This document shows, piece after piece, positions 1 to 6,149 of a stretch of DNA of 6,149 nt; position 1 is the stretch's first letter; every line of letters starts with the position of its first letter. Location: contig CAOXUF010000110.1 of NCBI GenBank assembly GCA_948560485.1, forward strand, positions 688-6,836. The letters are read 5' to 3'. Made by a program: the position numbers and the translations under genes. The notes beneath the pieces are model-generated. The model worked only from the letters and a program-made list of their open reading frames with translations. It had not been told where the DNA came from and ran no database searches. The DNA comes from an uncultured Eubacterium sp. (GTDB taxonomy: Bacteria > Bacillota_A > Clostridia > Lachnospirales > Lachnospiraceae).

Positions 1-518
1 GAACGTGGATTATGGGCATTCGAGATAAAGACGAATATCGCGAGAAAAAACGTAGGAATGGAACCGTTTATGAAACAAAGACTGGAGAAATGGGATATGG
101 TCCGTTTACGTGGGAAGCAAGGAAGCTTATTTTGACAAAGCTTATAGAAACTCAGCAGAAGATGGGATATGAACTGATTACCCAGGAAGAACTCAAAGCA
201 ATAGATGAAATTTGGGATGATGAATTAGATTTATCAAGACATACATTAGTTGAATTATATGAGGAATTAACTGGAGAAAGGTTACCTTGGTATCAGTATA
301 AAGAACCACTTGTTGATAAAGAAACCGTAGATGAATTAGAAAAACTGGCAGCAGCAAATGATGTACCATTTGATCTGGTTAGAAACATTATTCTGTCTGT
401 TTATCATAACAAGAACTATTCAAACCAAAGAATTATGAAGGATGCAATGGAGCGTTTGCTTAATCAGCAATGGCTTCATCATGAGATCCTGAAGGAGATT
501 GAAGATGAAAATAAATAA
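1..518 (+). CDS. dndC: DndC, DNA phosphorothioation sulfurtransferase (C-terminal part, cut by left edge)
   Basis: The reading frame is open from base 3 to the TAA at 516-518 and gives 171 residues with no upstream stop, so the Met at base 12 is internal and this is a 5'-truncated gene. The fragment has the DndC C-terminal pattern: a D..YR.K.RRNG segment, a stretch rich in Arg, Lys and Ile (EARKLILTKLIETQ), then ELITQEELKAIDEIW. In the family, DndC (about 500 aa) is a PAPS-reductase-like ATP-pyrophosphatase with a 4Fe-4S cluster that activates or transfers sulfur to the DNA backbone. Its PP-loop and cluster cysteines must lie left of the window; this part has no cysteine. The last 14 bases overlap dndD, which suggests translational coupling. 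The identification rests on C-terminal pattern plus dndD/dndE neighbours. Confidence 0.88.
   Translation, partial: TWIMGIRDKDEYREKKRRNGTVYETKTGEMGYGPFTWEARKLILTKLIETQQKMGYELITQEELKAIDEIWDDELDLSRHTLVELYEELTGERLPWYQYKEPLVDKETVDELEKLAAANDVPFDLVRNIILSVYHNKNYSNQRIMKDAMERLLNQQWLHHEILKEIEDENK
492..497 (+). promoter_or_regulatory. Ribosome binding site of dndD (decides the start)
   Basis: AAGGAG lies inside the end of dndC, 7 bases before the ATG at 505. A TTG at 499 in the same frame would leave only one base between this site and the start codon, so ATG 505 is the better start and the TTG-initiated version two residues longer is unlikely. Confidence 0.75.
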
Positions 519-2649
519 AATAGTGTTATACAATTTCAACTCCTATGAGGGATTGAATAAGTTTGATTTTACAAGTGATGATAGTAACAAAAATATAATT
601 CTGATTGGTGGAAAGAATGGTGCTGGAAAGACATCATTGTTTACTGCAATTAAGATTGCCTTATATGGACCGTTATCTTTTGGCTATGTTGGTGTTAATC
701 CAAAGTATATTGCAAAAATAAAAGATTGTATTAATTCAAAATCTTTTCAAAAGGATGTAGTTGAATCGCGAGTTCAGATATTGGTATCTTTAATGGTTGA
801 ACGAGAAGTTAAAGAGTATGAGATAACTAGAGAGTGGGATTATACGAAACAGAAGCTAGAAGAAAAATATTATGTTAAAACTGATGGTCATTTATTAGAT
901 GAACAAGAATTATCATATTTTCAGAATTATTTGCAGGGAATGATTCCACCAGATTTGTTTGAATTCTTCTTATTCGATGGGGAAGAAGTGGGAAGTATTT
1001 TCTCGACAAGTACTTATAATACATATGTAAAAAATGCAGTTTATACATTATGTGGATTAGATATTTTTGAAATTATTCGTAAGTATACGACTGGATATGC
1101 AGGTAAAGCAGAAAGTACAGACGAGGAAGAATTACATGCACAGTATGAAGAACTACGAAAAAATGCTGAGGAAATAGAAACAAGCTATTCAGAAATTGAA
1201 GTTCAAATTGTGGTAGATAAAGATGAGTTAGAAAAGGTTGAAACTGAATTAATAGAGGTTGAAACGGCATTTAAAAATGCTGGTGGAATAACTGAAATTG
1301 AGCGTCAAACACTTTTAAAAGAGTTTTCGGAGGCGGAGCATACAAAAACAGAAGCACTTACAAAAATTAAGATGTTCGTTGATGGATTAATGCCATTTTT
1401 TATTCTTCGAAATTTCACGGGAAGAATTTCTGAACAGTTAGATTTTGAGGAAAAGGGCGAGATTTATTATTATGTTCAGCAAAAACTTAAGAAACAGGAA
1501 ATAAAGAATACTCTAAATGAGAATGAAGTAGTAAGTGATGCTGCTGTTGATGCATTAATGGAATTCTTACTTAGAAAATTCAAACCTAAAGGATTCAAAG
1601 AAGGTATACTGCCTGTTCATGATCTTTCTAAGGAAGACTCTGGAAGAGTGAATGCGATGATTTCGGCAATTGATGATTTTGATGTTGAAGCCATGGTTGA
1701 ACTGGTCGAAAAAAGAAAAGCAGCAGTTGATAGAACAATGGAAATCAATCGTATTCTTAAAAGTGCAATGACAGATGAAGATGCAAGAAAATTTGCTGAA
1801 AAAGAGAACACATTGCTGAAAAAGAAAGATGAGATTTCATCGAGAATTCACGAGTCAGAGATGCGTTTGAATACGGTAAAGGAAGAATTGGTAATTGCGA
1901 TTCAGCAAAGAGATCGTGCATTTCAGAGTATCAAGGATAGTGCCCAGAATAAGCATGTATTCGAATTAAGTACCGGCTTATCACAGATGATGAGAACAAT
2001 GCTTGAGAGAAAATCGGAATCAATCAAGCGAAATCTGGAAAAGCTTATTGTTCAGAATTTACAGCACATATATAGAAAGAATAACTTGATTACGCATATT
2101 GAGATTGAAGATGATTTTCAATTCAATCTTTATCAAAATGTGAAGTACACTACTACAGAGCTGCTTCATCTAATGAAGAATCTGGGCAAAGAAGTGTTTG
2201 CCATGGAGATTGGCAAACAGGGAATGAAGCTTCTTCGTGAAAAGTATAAGGTTGACACCGTACCACAGCTGCAGCAGGTATTAGAGGCTGATAAACAGAA
2301 GAATAGTCATAATTTGTTTAAGCGCATTGATATCAGCCGTTTGTCAAAGGGAGAACGCCAAATATTCATATTGTCATTATATTGGGCGATTATTGAGTTA
2401 TCAGACCATGATATACCATTTATTATTGATACGCCTTATGCACGTATTGACGCTAATCATAGAAAAGAGATATCAGAGAAGTTTTTCCCTAATATCAGTA
2501 AACAAGTAGTTATTCTTTCAACAGATGAAGAAATTAATGAAGAATATTACCAAATTATCAAGCCTTATATTGCAAAGGAATACCTTCTTATAAATGATGA
2601 AAGCCAAAACAGAACTACTGTTGAACAACGTTATTTTTTCGAGGTGTAA
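505..2649 (+). CDS. dndD: DndD, SMC/Rad50-like ATPase of DNA phosphorothioation
   Basis: This 714-residue protein starts at ATG 505. It has an ABC/SMC-type split ATPase: Walker A GGKNGAGKT at 35-43; the family-typical FFLFDGEE segment at about 154-161; an ABC signature LSKGERQ at 613-619; Walker B PFIIDTPY at 638-645; and a D-loop ARID at 646-649. Two charged heptad-like stretches at about 200-260 and 412-477 look like coiled coil, with a non-coil region between them. No CxxC zinc hook is present; the only cysteines seen are around residues 76 and 187. The DTP after Walker B and the FDGE motif favour DndD over Rad50 or RecF. DndD is an ATPase required with DndC and DndE for backbone sulfur insertion, possibly opening or nicking DNA (the exact role is unsettled). 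It overlaps dndC by 14 bases and ends 3 bases before dndE. Confidence 0.95.
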   Translation: MKINKIVLYNFNSYEGLNKFDFTSDDSNKNIILIGGKNGAGKTSLFTAIKIALYGPLSFGYVGVNPKYIAKIKDCINSKSFQKDVVESRVQILVSLMVEREVKEYEITREWDYTKQKLEEKYYVKTDGHLLDEQELSYFQNYLQGMIPPDLFEFFLFDGEEVGSIFSTSTYNTYVKNAVYTLCGLDIFEIIRKYTTGYAGKAESTDEEELHAQYEELRKNAEEIETSYSEIEVQIVVDKDELEKVETELIEVETAFKNAGGITEIERQTLLKEFSEAEHTKTEALTKIKMFVDGLMPFFILRNFTGRISEQLDFEEKGEIYYYVQQKLKKQEIKNTLNENEVVSDAAVDALMEFLLRKFKPKGFKEGILPVHDLSKEDSGRVNAMISAIDDFDVEAMVELVEKRKAAVDRTMEINRILKSAMTDEDARKFAEKENTLLKKKDEISSRIHESEMRLNTVKEELVIAIQQRDRAFQSIKDSAQNKHVFELSTGLSQMMRTMLERKSESIKRNLEKLIVQNLQHIYRKNNLITHIEIEDDFQFNLYQNVKYTTTELLHLMKNLGKEVFAMEIGKQGMKLLREKYKVDTVPQLQQVLEADKQKNSHNLFKRIDISRLSKGERQIFILSLYWAIIELSDHDIPFIIDTPYARIDANHRKEISEKFFPNISKQVVILSTDEEINEEYYQIIKPYIAKEYLLINDESQNRTTVEQRYFFEV
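2641..2646 (+). promoter_or_regulatory. Ribosome binding site of dndE
   Basis: GAGGTG overlaps the last codons of dndD and is 6 bases from the ATG at 2653. This supports that start and coupled translation of dndD and dndE. Confidence 0.6.
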
Positions 2650-2652
2650 GCA

Positions 2653-3033
2653 ATGATATTTAGACTAAAAACTTCAAAGAAGACTCAAGAAATATTCCAA
2701 GAGTTAGAAAATAGAACAAATTATAAGCCATATACCTTAGTAAAACATGCTATTGCATGGTCTCTGAAGGAAAATACTTCAGTAGCTGATTATGAGTCTG
2801 ATTCGGACGGATTGGATCTTAATAGACAGACAATTACCGGAGATAATGAGATATATTTCAAGGTGTTGATAGAGGAAGTTGAAGGAAGATATTTGCCTGA
2901 AGAAGAATACTTTCCTAAATATGTAAAAGCGCATATTGATAGAGGAAGTGAATTGTTGCTTGACATGTATAATCATGCTGGAAATATGGATAAGTATATT
3001 CTTCAAGTGTTAGGAGTAGGTGATACGGTATGA
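2653..3033 (+). CDS. dndE: DndE, DNA sulfur modification protein
   Basis: A complete 126-residue protein, close to the usual DndE length of about 110-130. The N-terminal part (residues 1-40) has the family pattern R.KTSK.T..IF..L..RT...P..LVKHAI..SL.E, followed near 54-70 by LNRQTITGDNEIYFKVL, equivalent to the conserved FNR.TL.GE..  .F..L block of DndE. It has no enzyme motif, signal peptide or membrane segment and is acidic. Family knowledge: DndE is a small oligomeric DNA-binding protein (tetramer, with reported affinity for nicked double-stranded DNA) needed for phosphorothioation along with DndC and DndD. Its TGA overlaps the ATG of the desulfurase gene in ATGA, so the two are very likely translated in a coupled way. 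Confidence 0.92.
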   Translation: MIFRLKTSKKTQEIFQELENRTNYKPYTLVKHAIAWSLKENTSVADYESDSDGLDLNRQTITGDNEIYFKVLIEEVEGRYLPEEEYFPKYVKAHIDRGSELLLDMYNHAGNMDKYILQVLGVGDTV

Positions 3034-4226
3034 TTTATTTTGATAATAGTGCAACATCTCCTGTGGATGGAGAAGTATTGGAGGTAATGCTTCCATACCT
3101 TAGGGAAGAATATGGAAATCCTTCAAGTAAGTATTATTGTAAGGCAGTTAATGCTCATAATGCTGTAGAAGATGCACGTGTCAGGGTTGCAAAATTGTTG
3201 GGAGCCAATCCTGAAGAAATAATTTTTACAGCAGGTGCCACAGAGAGTACAAACTTTATCATTAAAGGCTATATGGACTATCGTCGTTATTACGGAGATG
3301 GAAAGAATCACATTATTACATCTGTTGCTGAACATAAAGCTACTTTGAATACATGTAAGTTTCTTAATGGTAATTTGTATTCAAATAATGATCCAACTAT
3401 AACTTTGTTTGGTGGTAAGAAATTGGTGGATAGAGGATATGAGGCTTCTTTTGTTGGTATTACTGAAACAGGGGAAATTCTTGTTACAAGTGTAGAGGAT
3501 GCAATAAAGAATAACACTGCGATGGTATCTGTTATCTATGTTAATAATGAAGTAGGAACCATAAGTGATGTTTCGGGTATTGCTAAGTTATGTGCGAAAA
3601 AAGGGATTGCTATCCATTCCGATTTGACACAAGCGATTGGAAAAATGGAGATAGATGTTCATGATATGGGCTTGGATTTCGCATCATGCTCAGCACATAA
3701 AATCTATGGACCAAAAGGAATTGGAGCTGCTTTTGTAAAGAGTGATGCATATGGTACTCCACCAATTACAGCATTTATGCATGGCGGTGAACAGGAGAAT
3801 GGTTTCAGAGCAGGAACGCTGGCTGTTCATAATATAGTTGGATTTGGTAAAGCAGCGGAAATCGCATTAAGAGATTTAGATGTAAATGAACAGAAAATCT
3901 TACGATTTGATCAAATGCTTGTCAATGGATTAATGGAAATACCAGATATTTCATTAACGAACCAATCCGACAAGAGATTACCTGGAATTATAAGTGTAGT
4001 GATTGATAAGAAAGACTTTAATAATGAAAGATTTATAAAGCATATTAGTGACAGATTAGCTTTATCTACAGGTTCGGCGTGTAGTGCTGGAGAACCTTCA
4101 CATGTCATAACTGCGTTAGGTTTGGAGGATAAAGTTTCAAAGGTACTAAGGATATCATTAAATAAGCATACGGCAGAGGAAGAAATATTAGAACTACTCA
4201 GGATAATAAAAAGTATAGGTGATTAG
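3030..4226 (+). CDS. dndA: DndA-type cysteine desulfurase (NifS/IscS family)
   Basis: A complete 398-residue, PLP-dependent class V aminotransferase-fold enzyme that removes sulfur from L-cysteine to form a protein persulfide. Family hallmarks: N-terminal IYFDNSATSPV; the cofactor-stacking His102 in AEHKATL; VNNEVG at 171-176 with Asn172/173; the PLP-ring Asp198 in HSDLTQA with Gln201; Schiff-base Lys224 in SAHKIYGPKG; an HGG.QE..FR.GT block; and the sulfur-accepting Cys351 in STGSACSAG (346-354). All key residues are present, so it should be active. The start is the ATG in the ATGA overlap with dndE; GGAG at 3013-3016 is a little far upstream, so coupled initiation is likely. The chain is extended around residues 112-140 compared with typical IscS. 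Position in the dnd operon implies sulfur supply to DndC; sequence alone cannot exclude a general IscS/NifS role. Confidence 0.93.
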   Translation: MIYFDNSATSPVDGEVLEVMLPYLREEYGNPSSKYYCKAVNAHNAVEDARVRVAKLLGANPEEIIFTAGATESTNFIIKGYMDYRRYYGDGKNHIITSVAEHKATLNTCKFLNGNLYSNNDPTITLFGGKKLVDRGYEASFVGITETGEILVTSVEDAIKNNTAMVSVIYVNNEVGTISDVSGIAKLCAKKGIAIHSDLTQAIGKMEIDVHDMGLDFASCSAHKIYGPKGIGAAFVKSDAYGTPPITAFMHGGEQENGFRAGTLAVHNIVGFGKAAEIALRDLDVNEQKILRFDQMLVNGLMEIPDISLTNQSDKRLPGIISVVIDKKDFNNERFIKHISDRLALSTGSACSAGEPSHVITALGLEDKVSKVLRISLNKHTAEEEILELLRIIKSIGD

Positions 4227-4230
4227 GAGA
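4224..4230 (+). promoter_or_regulatory. Ribosome binding site of the broken mrr-like gene
   Basis: TAGGAGA overlaps the dndA stop codon and is 5 bases from the ATG at 4236. It is a good site with good spacing, which supports that ATG as the original start of the Mrr-like gene and shows that the gene was part of the dnd operon. Confidence 0.6.
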
Positions 4231-4235
4231 GTAAA

Positions 4236-4358
4236 ATGACAATAATAGGTGCTATTACTGAAGTGTTAAATGATAATAAGCCTAGAACAGCGAAAATGAT
4301 ATATGAGGAGATTGTTGAAATAAAACCCTATAATTTTTCCATCGGCTTCGCCAGTTAA
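4236..4358 (+). CDS. N-terminal HARE-HTH-like stub of the Mrr pseudogene
   Basis: A 40-codon open frame from ATG 4236 to TAA 4356-4358. Residues 1-34 read as helix-turn-helix-like (MTIIGAITEVL.., then IYEEIVEIKPYNF), like the start of HARE-HTH winged-helix domains fused to Mrr. The last six residues, SIGFAS, do not fit the family and come from the inserted or rearranged stretch. A ribosome site is present, so a short peptide could be made, but it is too short to fold as a full winged helix. It is probably a fragment without function, although its translation may help ribosomes reach the piece at 4382. Confidence 0.55.
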   Translation: MTIIGAITEVLNDNKPRTAKMIYEEIVEIKPYNFSIGFAS

Positions 4359-4377
4359 GCATTTTATTATTGTAGGG
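4326..4377 (+). repeat. Imperfect inverted repeat flanking the break in the Mrr gene
   Basis: CCCTATAAT (4326-4334) is matched on the opposite strand by ATTGTAGGG (4369-4377) with one mismatch, enclosing 34 bases. A small GGC-TTC-GCC hairpin (4344-4352) lies within this span and is GC-rich compared with its surroundings. The repeat brackets the place where Mrr similarity is lost. It could be the trace of a small inserted element or of the deletion event, or chance. I see no target-site duplication and cannot assign it to a known element. Confidence 0.4.
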
Positions 4378-4381
4378 CAAG

Positions 4382-4672
4382 ATGGAAAACATAATTTATC
4401 TACAGGCAAAAAGAAACGATAGTGGAAACACTATTGGCAGACCATTGTTGCAGGCTTTTGTTGGTGCTATGCAAGATGTTCAAAAGGGTGTGTTTATAAC
4501 AACATCTACGTTTACAAAAGAAGCAAGAAATTATGCTGAGAAACAGCAACAGAAGAACTTGAAGCTTATAGATGGAGATTTGCTCGCAGAATTGATGATT
4601 AAGTATGGTATTGGATTGGAAAAGATTCAAACATATACGGTGTATAAAATTAACGAGGATTTCTTTGAGTAA
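4382..4672 (+). CDS. C-terminal fragment of Mrr-type nuclease domain
   Basis: A 96-residue frame from ATG 4382, preceded in frame by a stop at 4373-4375. Family matches in order: IIYLQAKR (4-11) with Gln8 and Lys10 of the Mrr Q-x-K active-site strand; NTIGRPLLQAFVGAMQ; KGVFITTSTFTKEARNYAE; LIDGDLLAELMIKYGIGLE; and a terminal NEDFFE. Missing is the DGGIDG-type strand that supplies the catalytic metal-binding Asp just before the Q-x-K. The fragment should therefore bind neither metal nor DNA as a complete nuclease. Only a weak TAGGG sits upstream, 4 bases from the ATG. Apart from the missing front half the frame is clean, which suggests recent decay or retention of a truncated product. Confidence 0.8.
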   Translation: MENIIYLQAKRNDSGNTIGRPLLQAFVGAMQDVQKGVFITTSTFTKEARNYAEKQQQKNLKLIDGDLLAELMIKYGIGLEKIQTYTVYKINEDFFE

Positions 4673-4680
4673 TATGTATC

Positions 4681-4686
4681 AGGGGT
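4681..4686 (+). promoter_or_regulatory. Ribosome binding site of the NERD-UvrD gene
   Basis: AGGGGT lies 7 bases before ATG 4694. Two further in-frame ATGs follow at 4700 and 4703, but spacing favours 4694. Confidence 0.55.
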
Positions 4687-4693
4687 AAGTATT

Positions 4694-6149
4694 ATGGCGA
4701 TGATGATAGATAAAAAACCTGAATATAAAGGCGAAGGTAAAGTTTGGGAGAGCCTTTCTGATAATCTTCCAGGAGAGGCTATTGTGTACAATAGCCGTGA
4801 AGTGAATGGAAGAGAGTTTGATTTCTGTATTCTTATGAAGAATGTTGGAATGATTATAATCGAGGTGAAGGGTTGGTTGGCAAATAGCATTTTTAACGTG
4901 ACTGGTGTGGATGAAATAATAATTCAGGGGTATGACAAACCGGAGAAATCGCCAAAGAAACAAGCCAGAGCATACAGATTTGGACTATTAAACTTGATAA
5001 GCGACAAGTACAGTGTAAGTCCATTGATATTTGATTTAGTATGCTATCCGTTTATTTCAAAGAAAGAATATTATGATAACAGATTAGACATTGTATCTGA
5101 GGAAACACTGACACTTTTTAAGGAAGATTTGTCAGATCCTATCCGATTAGGAGATAAGTTGCTTAATGCATATAATCAGTGTAAATCCATTCCTCACGCT
5201 GAAATGGATGATGATTTGATGGGGAAAATCAGACAACATTTTGAACCATATTTTCAAATGAAAAAGCCATTAGAGATTAGTAGCCAAGTTCCATATTCGG
5301 TGGTGTTTTCCACTGCTAAGAAACTAGCTAAGAAGCAAATTCATGACATTGTGAATGGATATTTAAAAGGAACAAAATCAATTATATTTGTATCTTCTGA
5401 AGATACGGCAGATTCCATTCTCTATGTTTTAGAAGGAGAACTAAACGAGAAAGATGTATTAGCAGAAAAGAATAATCTTAAATTAAAAAAGAATGTAAAT
5501 AACGAATTTATTGTAAAAAATAATGCATTCAGGATTTTCAATTTTGAATTATATGTTGTTGAAGACTTGGAAGATATGCTCAAAGAATCTGCAACAATTT
5601 ATGAGGGAGATTGCTCGCTTGAAGAAAAACAGTTATTAGAGAAGCTAGCGAAAAAAAGCACTTTTAATAGTCAACAGTATTTTATTGAACATGCATCTTC
5701 AGAGAAGAATATTCTGGTTAGAGCAGGTGCAGGAACTGGAAAAACATATTCGATGGTTTCGAGAATCGCTTTTCTCTGCAATAAATATGAGAATCCAACA
5801 GTCAATTTGATTGGTGATATTGCAATGGTTACTTTTACGAACGATGCAGCAGAGAATATGAAGAATAGATTGAAGCAGATGTTTATTAATTACTATGTAT
5901 TGACATCTAATCCTAAGTTCTTGAAATACATTGAAGATACTGATTTTATGCGTGTTTCAACGATTCATAAGTTTGCTCATGAGATTATTAAGGAAGCGTC
6001 TATGCAAATGGGATTAGGAGATAATTTTGCAATTACCTCAGGCGACTATGCAAAAGAGCAGATATATGAGAAGTATTTGAATGATTTTATTGCTAAGAAA
6101 GAGGCTGAAAATCCTAATTTTATCAATGAAATAAAACTCCCATTGTATC
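4694..6149 (+). CDS. NERD nuclease-like domain fused to UvrD/Rep SF1 helicase (cut by right edge)
   Basis: The frame is open from ATG 4694 to the edge: 485 codons without a stop. Residues about 11-65 form a NERD (nuclease-related) domain: YKGEG..W..L at 11-21, Asp43 in GREFDF, and Glu57-Val58-Lys59 in IIIEVKGW, the D...ExK pattern of PD-(D/E)xK-like nucleases. A poorly recognised region of about 250 residues follows. Then comes the start of an SF1A helicase: Q motif FNSQQ with Gln327/328; Walker A GAGTGKT at 345-351; motif Ia MVTFTNDAAENMKNR at 378-392; and motif Ic VSTIHKF at 421-427. Motifs II to VI must lie beyond the window. The protein likely unwinds DNA with ATP and may cut it. Its place 21 bases after the Mrr remnant, at the end of the dnd genes, suggests a defence or repair job tied to phosphorothioation (inference). 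A UvrD-like repair helicase that merely sits next door is the alternative. Confidence 0.88.
   Translation, partial: MAMMIDKKPEYKGEGKVWESLSDNLPGEAIVYNSREVNGREFDFCILMKNVGMIIIEVKGWLANSIFNVTGVDEIIIQGYDKPEKSPKKQARAYRFGLLNLISDKYSVSPLIFDLVCYPFISKKEYYDNRLDIVSEETLTLFKEDLSDPIRLGDKLLNAYNQCKSIPHAEMDDDLMGKIRQHFEPYFQMKKPLEISSQVPYSVVFSTAKKLAKKQIHDIVNGYLKGTKSIIFVSSEDTADSILYVLEGELNEKDVLAEKNNLKLKKNVNNEFIVKNNAFRIFNFELYVVEDLEDMLKESATIYEGDCSLEEKQLLEKLAKKSTFNSQQYFIEHASSEKNILVRAGAGTGKTYSMVSRIAFLCNKYENPTVNLIGDIAMVTFTNDAAENMKNRLKQMFINYYVLTSNPKFLKYIEDTDFMRVSTIHKFAHEIIKEASMQMGLGDNFAITSGDYAKEQIYEKYLNDFIAKKEAENPNFINEIKLPLY

Larger units (their letters stand above)
4236..4672 (+). pseudogene. Mrr-type restriction endonuclease, internally deleted and frame-broken
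   Basis: Two pieces of one protein family lie in order but in different frames. The start at 4236 gives a 40-codon frame whose first 34 residues resemble a HARE-HTH/Mrr N-terminal winged helix and end in KPYNF. The second piece, from 4382, matches the C-terminal half of the Mrr nuclease domain through to a normal-looking C-terminus. Intact Mrr-like proteins of this kind are about 300 residues; here about 130 family-like residues remain. The rest of the winged helix, the linker and the front of the nuclease fold, including the DGGIDG-type catalytic Asp, are absent. Mrr enzymes cut modified DNA, and HARE-HTH domains have been proposed to sense DNA modification, so in this operon the gene may once have been linked to phosphorothioated DNA (inference). 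It should now be inactive as a nuclease. Confidence 0.78.

Noticed and set aside
499..501. TTG at 499 as the start of dndD.
   Set aside because: The AAGGAG site ends one base before it, too close for initiation, while ATG 505 has a 7-base spacing.
2327..2509. A 60-codon + strand frame within the ATPase C-terminal region of dndD.
   Set aside because: It is an out-of-frame reading of the signature and Walker B region of dndD, with no family pattern of its own.
4355..4361. GTTAAGC resembles the core (GTTRRRY) of an integron attC site, with a hairpin just before it.
   Set aside because: No matching RYYYAAC partner is found at the other end, and no integrase or cassette layout is present; a seven-base match is expected by chance.
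4344..4370. Hairpin GGC-TTC-GCC followed by a T-rich run as a terminator.
   Set aside because: The stem is only three base pairs and the following bases are mixed A and T with no U tract directly after the stem, so it would not be an effective terminator.
4400..4963. Several long open frames on the minus strand opposite the Mrr fragment and the NERD region.
   Set aside because: They are rich in Phe, Leu, Ser and Ile as expected from antisense reading of AT-rich genes, have no recognisable domain, and overlap well-supported + strand genes.
1..6149. tRNA, rRNA, CRISPR array, riboswitch or intact insertion sequence.
   Set aside because: No cloverleaf, no regularly spaced direct repeats, no transposase motif and no long leader region were seen; the DNA is almost fully coding.

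Overview
The window carries part of a DNA phosphorothioation (Dnd) gene cluster and a restriction/repair-type module directly behind it. All genes lie on the + strand. The DNA is AT-rich with frequent AGA and ATA codons and strong GGAG-like ribosome binding sites, which suggests a low-GC Firmicute (Clostridia, perhaps Lachnospiraceae-like). That assignment is an inference; no marker gene confirms it.

Layout. (1) 1-518: C-terminal third of DndC, the PAPS-reductase-like sulfur-transfer enzyme, cut by the left edge. (2) 505-2649: DndD, an SMC/Rad50-like ATPase, complete. (3) 2653-3033: DndE, complete. (4) 3030-4226: a NifS/IscS-type cysteine desulfurase that fills the DndA role and sits at the 3' end of the modification genes. 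(5) 4236-4672: a broken Mrr-type restriction endonuclease gene. A HARE-HTH-like N-terminal stub of 34 recognisable residues and a C-terminal half of the Mrr nuclease domain are separated by a short foreign-looking stretch containing an imperfect inverted repeat. The catalytic Asp region is missing. (6) 4694 to the right edge: a NERD nuclease-like domain followed by an SF1 UvrD/Rep helicase, cut at the edge after helicase motif Ic.

The junctions are tight (14-nt overlap, 3-nt gap, 4-nt ATGA overlap, 9-nt gap, then 21 nt between the Mrr remnant and the helicase) and no terminator is evident. One transcript probably spans the block. In the known Dnd pathway DndA takes sulfur from cysteine and passes it to the Fe-S enzyme DndC. 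DndC, DndD and DndE then place it in the DNA backbone as a phosphorothioate, at sites recognised by the system. The classical restriction genes dndFGH are not visible here. In their usual position are a decayed Mrr and a NERD-UvrD protein, so the modification may be paired with a different effector, or the locus may have lost its original restriction partner. No stretch longer than 300 bases lacks a gene, and no RNA gene or CRISPR array was seen.
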